Program-made: the position numbers and the translations under genes
Shown here: positions 1-5,422 of the stretch, one piece after another
Layout: each line of letters opens with the position of its first letter
How positions within the stretch are numbered: position 1 is the stretch's first letter
From: CAYMLQ01 sp964390795
Lineage (GTDB): Bacteria > Verrucomicrobiota > Kiritimatiellia > RFP12 > UBA1067
DNA: 5,422 nucleotides
Assembly (NCBI GenBank): GCA_964390795.1
Contig: CAYMLQ010000376.1
Coordinates: forward strand, 1 to 5,422
Direction of reading: 5' to 3'
Notes under the pieces: model-generated
The model's input: only the letters and a program-made list of their open reading frames with translations
The model's database searches: none
Told to the model about the DNA's origin: nothing

Positions 1-2854
1 CCTTGGAATAGAAGCCGGTCACCTTCACCGACTCGATCGCGGCGGGAACCTGGTACGTAATCCAATCGTTGGTGGTGCCTTGGGCGCGGAAAAGGTACTC
101 GGCGTAGAGGGCGTTGTAGTCGTTGTTGAGCTTCAAGCCGGCCGACTTTGCGTAGGCGCGGGAAAAGTCCTGGAGTTCGTCCGCCAGGCAGACGCGCTTC
201 ACCGGGACCGGCCCCACGACGTTCGACGGCTGCGACGCGCCCGACTCGTTGCGGGCGATGACGCGATAGCAGTAACTCTGGCCCGACCGGGCGGTCGTAT
301 CGCTGAAAAGCGGCCGGTAGGCGATGTCCGCGTCCGAGACATCTTGGGCGATAGCAGCCCACGGGCCTGCGGGCCCTTCGGCGCGCTGGATATCGTAGCC
401 GGTCGCTCCGACCGAGCCGCGCCAGGAGAACATTGGCACCTCGCCGATCGGCAGCAGATGAGGCGCCTCCGGCAGCGGAACAGGCGGAACAGGCAAACCC
501 TGAATTTTGAAGCCCGCCTCACGCAGGGCACCCATCAGGCCGATCTCGCGCTGGGCCTCGGCGCTCGGGAACCCGGGATAGTGATAGGACCAGGCAGCCG
601 GAAAGGTCATGATCTGGTGCCAGTAGAAGCCGCCAGCCTCGTGGCGAAAAAACATGCTCCAGATGAGCGAGCCGCAGATGCCGGGCTCGCTTTCAACGTA
701 GTTCAGGAACTCCCGCGTCTTCTCGACGGCATCCGCATGGCGGAAGTTCGTGCTGTTGATGTAAGGGCCGAACTCGCCGATGAACAGCGGCCGCTGGTCT
801 TTGAGCACGGCCATTTCCTTGCGCAGGGCTTCTGGCCAATCGCCGCCCACGCCCTTGTAGCTGGTGTAGAGGTGGCGGGTGACGAGATCGATGTTCGGGT
901 CGATGGTCATCGGCTTGCCCGGGATGTGCACGGTCTCGGCGACGAGGTGGTTGGCGTCTATGCTCTTGATGTAGGCGGCCATCTCCGAGAGCCAGGCGGC
1001 GGGCGCGGTGTGCATCTCGTTGCCGAACTGCCAGGCGAGCACCGCCTTGTCCTCCTTGTAGGGGACGCCGGTCACGGTGTTCACGCGGCTGAGCACGAAG
1101 CGCACGGTGGCCTTGTAGTCCTCCTTCACCTGCGGGTCGGTGAAAAAATCCTCGCGTTGTTTGCCGCGGTGCTCAGCGTACTGGCCGATGCCGCCGAGAT
1201 AGTCGCCCGAGCCAGCGGTGAGCGCGAAAATCACCCGCACCTTGTATTGGTTCGCCAGGGCAAGCATGTGGTCCGTACACCGGAAGGCCTCTTCGTTGAA
1301 CTCGCCGGGCCCGAGCACATAGTGCCAGGGCTTCTTCTGCTCCTTGGGAGCCCGGATCGGTAGGTTCCAGGTGCGCAGCACGCGCAGGTTCATCTGGTCG
1401 AGCGTCTTGAACGCATCCTCCTGCTCCCAGGGTGTGGGCAGGTTCATGCGCTCAGGCAGGTAGAGGGTGAAGTCGTAGGGCAGCATGATGCCGGGCATGT
1501 TCGCGCCGGCGAAGCGGAACAGTTTGTCGCCGTCGTAGAGCTGGTTGCCTTTGCGTGTGATGAAGCGCTGGAAGCCGGCCTCTTCCTGTTGAGGGGGTTT
1601 CTCGCCACGCAGCGCGGCCAGCGCGGCCAGCTCTTCCGCGTTCAGCGCGCGGTCAAACACCGCCACGCCGCCGATCCAGCCGGTGAAGCCGACGCCACGC
1701 CCGCTGTGGATCACGCGGCCGATGGTGAACGGGCCGCCGCTGCCGTCGCCCTTCGGCGCGTAGAGGTCGTGCGGATACCACCAGGGGTTCAGGCGCAGGG
1801 CCACGAGGTCGCGCGCGGTTTCGCGCCCGTCCCGCAGCGTGACCCTCACCTTCGTGTAGCCGTACTCGCGCAGCTCGACGCGCTCGCCCGCAGCATCGCT
1901 CACGACCTGCACCGCCAAGGGTTTCTCTTCTGGAGGGTTGTAGAACTGGTCAGGCGGGAAGTTCGGATCCTCGCCCGGCTGGAGGCCCGGCTCGCGGCGC
2001 AGGCGGCCCTGCAGCCAGGCGTTCGCGGCGTAAGACAGCAGCCCGTCCTTCTGCGGCAGCTCCAGCCAGCGGTCGCCGGCGACGCCGTTCAGCCAGCCGG
2101 TCAGCTCGTCCTTCTCGTGGTCGAAGGTCATGGCGAAGCACTGCCATGACTTATCGAGCACGGCCGCGGGCGCGTCCGCCGGAACGGCGGGCGACTGGGC
2201 GGCGGAGTTGCACTTGTGAAGGGCGTACTTGTTCAGAAACGAACTCGCGCCGTTCTCCGAGACGTGGCCGCAGGCGCTGCCTTGCTTGTTCAGGCCGGCA
2301 AAGAGCGCGTACTGCCGCTGGCCGCGCTCGACTTTCGCGATGCCGGCGGTCTCCTGCTGCTTCAAGTCGGTGCCCTCGTGCCAGATGCCCGCGAGAGCGT
2401 GGTTGCCGCTTTCGCGGATCGCCCACACGACGACGGTGACCGACTTGCCGGCGCCTTTGATGTCGAGCGGCGTGTCGTGCAGCCGAGAGCGCGGAACGAA
2501 GAGGAACGGGCGGAAGTCGGGGTCGGGCTCTTTCACGATGCGGACGGCCTGCCCGAACGGCCCGCGCCCGAGGAGCGGAAAGTCCGCGTAAGTCGCCTCG
2601 CGGCCCGCGCCCCAGTGGTCTTTGATGTAGTTGGCGGCATCGAGGGGATAGTCCGTCTTGGCGCCTTCAGGCACGTGGGCGGTGAAGCGCCGCGCGCCGT
2701 CCGGCTCGCGCTTCACAAAGTCCCAGAAGGCGACCAGTCCTGGGGTTTGCTTGACAGCGGCGGCGCGGTCGCTTGCGGACTCCGCGGCCGTCAAGACGCT
2801 AAAAGCGCCGAGCGGCAGCAAGGTCATCAGGATTCGGGCATACATGACATTCAT
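1..2854 (-). CDS. Secreted modular GH5 endo-beta-mannanase-like glycoside hydrolase (LamG-like + GH5 + Fn3), C-terminus outside window
   Basis: The frame is open for 951 codons from ATG at 2854 to the window edge. Residues 1-24 look like a Sec signal peptide (hydrophobic core LMTLLPLGAFSV, then LTAAES). Residues about 39-415 resemble a concanavalin/LamG-like domain: GLVAFWDF near the start, a WQCFAMTFD...GWLNG strand pair at 237-257, and GWIGGVAVFDRALNAEEL at 392-409. A block of about 90 residues (281-373) interrupts it. Residues about 428-785 are a GH5 catalytic domain close to subfamily 7 mannanases: R494 in LRTW, YLGGIGQY at 552-559, FFTDPQVK at 570-577, RVNTVTG at 590-596, proposed acid/base E613 in GNE, H661-x-Y663, proposed nucleophile E694 in IGEFG, and W732. 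A PVPPVP linker (788-793) leads to an Fn3 domain (about 797-885); residues 886-951 start an unrecognised domain. Predicted role: extracellular or periplasmic cleavage of beta-1,4-mannan-type backbones. The family is well supported; the substrate is inferred. Confidence 0.9.
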   Translation of the reverse strand, partial: MNVMYARILMTLLPLGAFSVLTAAESASDRAAAVKQTPGLVAFWDFVKREPDGARRFTAHVPEGAKTDYPLDAANYIKDHWGAGREATYADFPLLGRGPFGQAVRIVKEPDPDFRPFLFVPRSRLHDTPLDIKGAGKSVTVVVWAIRESGNHALAGIWHEGTDLKQQETAGIAKVERGQRQYALFAGLNKQGSACGHVSENGASSFLNKYALHKCNSAAQSPAVPADAPAAVLDKSWQCFAMTFDHEKDELTGWLNGVAGDRWLELPQKDGLLSYAANAWLQGRLRREPGLQPGEDPNFPPDQFYNPPEEKPLAVQVVSDAAGERVELREYGYTKVRVTLRDGRETARDLVALRLNPWWYPHDLYAPKGDGSGGPFTIGRVIHSGRGVGFTGWIGGVAVFDRALNAEELAALAALRGEKPPQQEEAGFQRFITRKGNQLYDGDKLFRFAGANMPGIMLPYDFTLYLPERMNLPTPWEQEDAFKTLDQMNLRVLRTWNLPIRAPKEQKKPWHYVLGPGEFNEEAFRCTDHMLALANQYKVRVIFALTAGSGDYLGGIGQYAEHRGKQREDFFTDPQVKEDYKATVRFVLSRVNTVTGVPYKEDKAVLAWQFGNEMHTAPAAWLSEMAAYIKSIDANHLVAETVHIPGKPMTIDPNIDLVTRHLYTSYKGVGGDWPEALRKEMAVLKDQRPLFIGEFGPYINSTNFRHADAVEKTREFLNYVESEPGICGSLIWSMFFRHEAGGFYWHQIMTFPAAWSYHYPGFPSAEAQREIGLMGALREAGFKIQGLPVPPVPLPEAPHLLPIGEVPMFSWRGSVGATGYDIQRAEGPAGPWAAIAQDVSDADIAYRPLFSDTTARSGQSYCYRVIARNESGASQPSNVVGPVPVKRVCLADELQDFSRAYAKSAGLKLNNDYNALYAEYLFRAQGTTNDWITYQVPAAIESVKVTGFYSK

Positions 2855-2935
2855 GGCTTGTTCTCCGACATATTACCTTTGTCTGGCACCGATGTCGACA
2901 GGGTTTGCGAACACTTCGGCCAGGGCTGAGAGATT
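2855..2935 (-). other. Intergenic spacer between the two genes, probably transcribed through
   Basis: This 81-base gap separates the stop of the beta-helix/esterase gene from the start of the GH5 gene. Apart from the GGAG site, it holds only an imperfect inverted repeat (minus strand CTGGCCGA and TCGGTGCCAG, with a two-base bulge and a loop of about 23 bases). No T-run follows it, so it does not look like an intrinsic terminator. No clear -35/-10 promoter pair was seen by eye. Short spacing and shared direction suggest co-transcription. Confidence 0.5.
2863..2866 (-). promoter_or_regulatory. Ribosome binding site of the GH5 gene
   Basis: Reading the minus strand, GGAG lies eight bases before the ATG at 2854, a normal Shine-Dalgarno spacing. 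It favours this ATG over the in-frame ATG three codons downstream (2845), which would sit 17 bases from the site. The choice changes only the first three residues of the signal peptide. Confidence 0.65.
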
Positions 2936-5371
2936 TCACTTCAACTGTTCGCCCAAGAACTGCAACAGCGCAGGCAGGGTCCTCTGTACGGTTGGGAAAT
3001 CGTGGGTGCCCGTCTCTTCATGGAAGGAACATGAGAGGCCTGCACGGCTGAGAGCGGCATGGAAATTGCGGTTCATCTGCAAGTCGAAGGCCTCCTTGCC
3101 CGTGACCAAGAACAGACGTTTCCCCCTCAGAGCTTCGACATGATTCATGCAGTTGAACTGTGGCCACGTGCGCTCGTCGGCACCGAAGAGTGGCGAGACG
3201 GGATAATTCTGCTCCTTCGGCAACTTCGCGTTGGGAAAATCGAGCAAGGCGATCATGGTGGCAACGGCGCCGACCTCCTGCGGAAAGGTCTGCGCAAAGC
3301 GGATTGCGCCATAGCCGCCCATGCTCCATCCTGCGATGCCCGTATGCTCAGGCCTAGGCGAAACGGGAAGCGCATGCCGGGCGTGGTCAAGCAGTTCGCG
3401 GAGCATGGATTGATCGCGCGACTTCGGCTCTGCCGGGCTGTCGAGATACCAGCCCCTCCCCCCATCCGCGAAAACGACGACAAACCTTTGCTTGAGGATG
3501 TGCGCACAGGCCACAGGATCATCCGCAATCGCCCGGTGATTGCGCCCGTCACCGTGCAGGAGCAAGACCAGTGGCCAGCCTCCAGCGGGCGGCGCGCCCT
3601 GAGGCACGAAGGTGGAGAAGCTGACCTGACGGCCAAGGGCCTGACACGAAAACGTGTGAGCCTGAATGTCGCGTCCTGCGCCGACATCTGCAGGCTCGGT
3701 GTTGCCGCGGATGATCACTCGCTCACAGCCTAGCGCAGGAGCGATGTCGCGCACCGGTCCGGCAAACGTATTGTCCGCGATCAAAATCGTATCCCCGCCG
3801 GGGGCGAAGGTCATCGCGTGGGTTGCTTGCGGGCCGCTGGTGAAGACGTTGCCACGCACGGTGACGTTGCCGTACCGGCCGCCTGGCTCATGCGTGGTGA
3901 AATAGACCTCAGCGTAGCGCTCGTAGTCGCCGGTGACGAACGTACGGCGGCCACGGCGCGGGTCGCGCTCGCATTTGGTTGTGTTGCTCACAAAGATGTT
4001 GTCGGCAAGGATGAAGTTGCGCGGCTGGTTGATCCACGAGCCGCGGCCGCCGTTGCGGAAGGTGTTGCCGACAATCGTCACGTCCTCGCACGACTTTTCC
4101 ACGCTGATGACGCGCGAGCCGTTCGAGCCGTCCACGGTGTTGCCGGTAATGACCGCGTTCTTACAAAACTCCGCGAGAAAGAACGCACCCATGCGAGAGC
4201 CGGTTATGTGATTGTTGGCAAAGATGACGCTGCGGCTCTTCTGGATGTGCATCGTATCGCCCAGAGCGCTGAACCGGCAGCCGCGGACGATGACGTTTTC
4301 GCAGCCCACCAGATCGAACGCGCCCTTGCCCGGCCCGCTTCCCGCAGGGGCGTAGAGCGCAAGATGGGCATGGAACAGTTTGCTGATGAGCCGCGCCTGC
4401 GGCCCCGCGTCGCTGGCAAACGTCACCGGTGCGCCGCCCGCCGTCTCCGCGATGCGAATGAACTCCGGCGTGCTCTCAACAACGAAGTACTGCCGTCCAC
4501 GAACGAGGTTTGTCGGCAGGGTGTCTCCGAAGAAGCACACCGCATCGTGGCCGCGCTCAGCATCCGCCCCCTCGCGTTTCAGCGAAACCGGCAACGGCTT
4601 CGCATTGTCGAAGAAAACACGGTCATCCCCAGCCCGCATCCTCAGCGGCCCGCACACGAGGTCATTCAGGAAATACTTCGCGGCCATCGCCCGCTCGGCG
4701 TCGTTATACTCCTCGGGCCAAACGGTGATTTGCCAAAGGTAGCCGTAATCCCACATGAACTTCCCGCTGCGCTCCAGCGTGCAGTTCTCGATGGTCACGT
4801 TGCGCGCCAAGGTCTCCACCTCGCGCTCGCTGCCCTTTTTCTCCGCGCCGAGCACGGTGATGACCGCGCCCGCCACGCCGTCACTCGTGATGTCGCGGAA
4901 GGTCAGGTTCTCCGTGCACCCGCCGGGCGCCGTCGTGACGAGAATCGCCCGCGTGTTCACATTCGGCTCCCACGCGTTGTCCGCCTTCGCCGGGTCGAAC
5001 ACGCGCCCGGTGAAATGTCCCCCGAACCAGCGAACGTCGCGCAGATTCTCCCCTGCGAACATCACCGCACGCGCCTTGTCGCCGAGTTTTTCGGAAAAGT
5101 GAAACCGCGCTCCGTAGGCCATCACCGTCAGCCCGGAGGCCAGCGGAAGGGGCTGTGGGCCATCCAGCACGTAGTCGCCGGGAGGAAGCGTCACCGTGCC
5201 CCCTGCCGGCGCTTGCTCGAACAAAGCAGCGAGCGCGGACATGTTCAGCGTGCCGCCGGCTTTCGAGCCATCACCGCGGAGGCGAGCCGGTTCGGTGGCG
5301 GCTAACGAGGCGGTGGCAATTACGAGCGCGGTGCATGCGCCGGACACGAAGTCGCGTCTTATGTTTTTCAT
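2936..5371 (-). CDS. Secreted beta-helix protein fused to a C-terminal alpha/beta-hydrolase esterase
   Basis: Complete, 811 residues, ending in TGA. The start is fixed at 5371 because TAG and TGA lie in frame just before the ATG. The leader MKNIRRDFVSG followed by a hydrophobic stretch to about residue 25 resembles a twin-arginine signal. Residues about 40-565 form a right-handed parallel beta-helix: GGTVTLPPGDYVL at 58-70 is the usual opening rung, and rungs of 21-25 residues follow, clearest at 357-460 (VIVRGCRF, VIFANNHI, AVITGNTV, VTIVGNTF, FILADNIF). An insertion at about 215-350 interrupts the helix. Residues about 572-811 are an esterase of the esterase D/tributyrin esterase type: LLLHGDG at 603-609 (oxyanion region), nucleophile S683 in GWSMGG, and H790 in GTHDF. 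The acid is probably D763, though its position is unusual. The helix part may be a lyase, a glycosidase or only a binding scaffold; its active site could not be identified. The esterase probably removes acetyl or other acyl groups from a polysaccharide (inference). Confidence 0.95.
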   Translation of the reverse strand: MKNIRRDFVSGACTALVIATASLAATEPARLRGDGSKAGGTLNMSALAALFEQAPAGGTVTLPPGDYVLDGPQPLPLASGLTVMAYGARFHFSEKLGDKARAVMFAGENLRDVRWFGGHFTGRVFDPAKADNAWEPNVNTRAILVTTAPGGCTENLTFRDITSDGVAGAVITVLGAEKKGSEREVETLARNVTIENCTLERSGKFMWDYGYLWQITVWPEEYNDAERAMAAKYFLNDLVCGPLRMRAGDDRVFFDNAKPLPVSLKREGADAERGHDAVCFFGDTLPTNLVRGRQYFVVESTPEFIRIAETAGGAPVTFASDAGPQARLISKLFHAHLALYAPAGSGPGKGAFDLVGCENVIVRGCRFSALGDTMHIQKSRSVIFANNHITGSRMGAFFLAEFCKNAVITGNTVDGSNGSRVISVEKSCEDVTIVGNTFRNGGRGSWINQPRNFILADNIFVSNTTKCERDPRRGRRTFVTGDYERYAEVYFTTHEPGGRYGNVTVRGNVFTSGPQATHAMTFAPGGDTILIADNTFAGPVRDIAPALGCERVIIRGNTEPADVGAGRDIQAHTFSCQALGRQVSFSTFVPQGAPPAGGWPLVLLLHGDGRNHRAIADDPVACAHILKQRFVVVFADGGRGWYLDSPAEPKSRDQSMLRELLDHARHALPVSPRPEHTGIAGWSMGGYGAIRFAQTFPQEVGAVATMIALLDFPNAKLPKEQNYPVSPLFGADERTWPQFNCMNHVEALRGKRLFLVTGKEAFDLQMNRNFHAALSRAGLSCSFHEETGTHDFPTVQRTLPALLQFLGEQLK
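4382..4639 (-). other. Small beta-rich module inserted in the beta-helix
   Basis: Residues about 245-330 of the beta-helix/esterase protein do not follow the helix rung pattern. They contain GHDAVCFFG, TLPTNLVRGRQYFVV, then IRIAETAGGAPVTF. From memory this matches a recurring module in phage tail and adhesin-like proteins: a 'D-x-V-x-F...LP-x-x-L-x-x-G-x-x-Y-x-V...T-x-GG-x-P-x-x-x' pattern. Boundaries are approximate and no fold search was run. It may be a binding module projecting from the helix. Confidence 0.5.
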
Positions 5372-5422
5372 TCACTAGCATCCCATAGGCGGGGCACGGA
5401 CGGCATGCTGAAGCCGTGGCCC
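5372..5422 (-). other. Upstream flank of the beta-helix/esterase gene with short inverted repeat and double stop
   Basis: These 51 bases precede the ATG at 5371. They contain a short perfect inverted repeat, ACGGC-8 bases-GCCGT (5400-5417), and the adjacent stop codons TAG and TGA in the frame of the gene. A weak GGGA lies nine bases before the ATG and is the only candidate ribosome binding site. The flank could be leader RNA or the tail of an upstream same-strand gene: one frame is open from the edge to the TAG, giving 15 codons, which is too short to judge. No promoter could be called. Confidence 0.35.

Noticed and set aside
476..493. Tandem 9-base duplication (CGGAACAGG twice)
   Set aside because: It encodes the PVPPVP linker between the GH5 and Fn3 domains. 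Short proline linkers commonly contain such duplications, and two copies are not a repeat array.
80..1363. Plus-strand open frame of 427 codons opposite the GH5 domain
   Set aside because: The opposite strand carries the GH5 active-site motifs (GNE, IGEFG, RHLY) in an unbroken frame. The plus-strand product has low-complexity V/G/A/R/H-rich composition typical of an antisense shadow.
1612..1629. Tandem 9-base duplication (GCGCGGCCA twice)
   Set aside because: It encodes LAALAAL at the end of the LamG-like domain, a normal alanine/leucine helix in GC-rich DNA.
2882..2926. Possible terminator between the two genes
   Set aside because: The inverted repeat is imperfect, has a long loop and is not followed by a T-run on the minus strand.
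2216..2929. Plus-strand open frame covering the start of the GH5 gene and the spacer
   Set aside because: No known motif, and most of it lies antisense to the signal peptide and LamG-like region, which are well supported on the minus strand.
3823..5254. Assignment of the beta-helix region to GH28 or GH110
   Set aside because: GDTMHIQKS (371-379) is faintly like the GDD-containing motifs of those families, but the paired aspartates and the order of the surrounding motifs do not match, so no catalytic family was assigned.
3818..5305. Long plus-strand open frame of 495 codons opposite the beta-helix gene
   Set aside because: It mirrors the minus-strand gene in GC-rich DNA, where stop codons are rare in the antisense frame. 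Its translation is rich in R, A, H and V with no recognisable motifs, while the minus strand shows clear domains and active-site motifs.
1..5422. CRISPR arrays, tRNA or rRNA genes, insertion sequences
   Set aside because: No regularly spaced repeats, tRNA-like cloverleaf, rRNA-like sequence, transposase motif or flanking inverted repeats were seen. Almost the whole window is occupied by the two genes.

Overview
This GC-rich window holds two secreted carbohydrate-active proteins. Both are on the minus strand and are read from high to low coordinates. The first (5371 to 2936) is complete: an 811-residue protein with a right-handed parallel beta-helix fused to a C-terminal alpha/beta-hydrolase esterase. 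The second (2854 to beyond position 1) is a modular glycoside hydrolase. Its first 951 residues are present and its C-terminus lies outside the window. The order is signal peptide, concanavalin/LamG-like domain, GH5 mannanase-type catalytic domain, short proline linker, fibronectin type III domain, and the start of another domain. The genes are 81 bases apart, with no convincing terminator between them, and probably form an operon.

The likely source is a polysaccharide-degrading Gram-negative bacterium of the PVC group (Verrucomicrobia, Planctomycetes, Lentisphaerae or Kiritimatiellae). This rests on high GC, an RRxF (Tat-like) leader, LamG-like domains joined to hydrolases, and long beta-helix proteins. 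It is an inference from architecture, not a taxonomic marker.

Layout along the plus-strand coordinates: 1-2854, partial mannanase-type gene; 2855-2935, intergenic spacer with the ribosome binding site of that gene; 2936-5371, beta-helix/esterase gene; 5372-5422, short upstream flank with a small inverted repeat and two stop codons just before the start. The long open frames on the plus strand opposite both genes look like mirror frames of GC-rich coding sequence and are not annotated.

Working model (inference): the beta-helix/esterase protein binds or cleaves a decorated plant or algal polysaccharide and removes ester groups, while the GH5 enzyme cuts a beta-mannan-type backbone. An acetylated (gluco/galacto)mannan would fit both. 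The most notable points are the beta-helix-esterase fusion, a small inserted module in the helix that resembles modules of phage tail and adhesin proteins, a possible displacement of the esterase catalytic aspartate, and departures of the GH5 domain from the usual active-site sequence.
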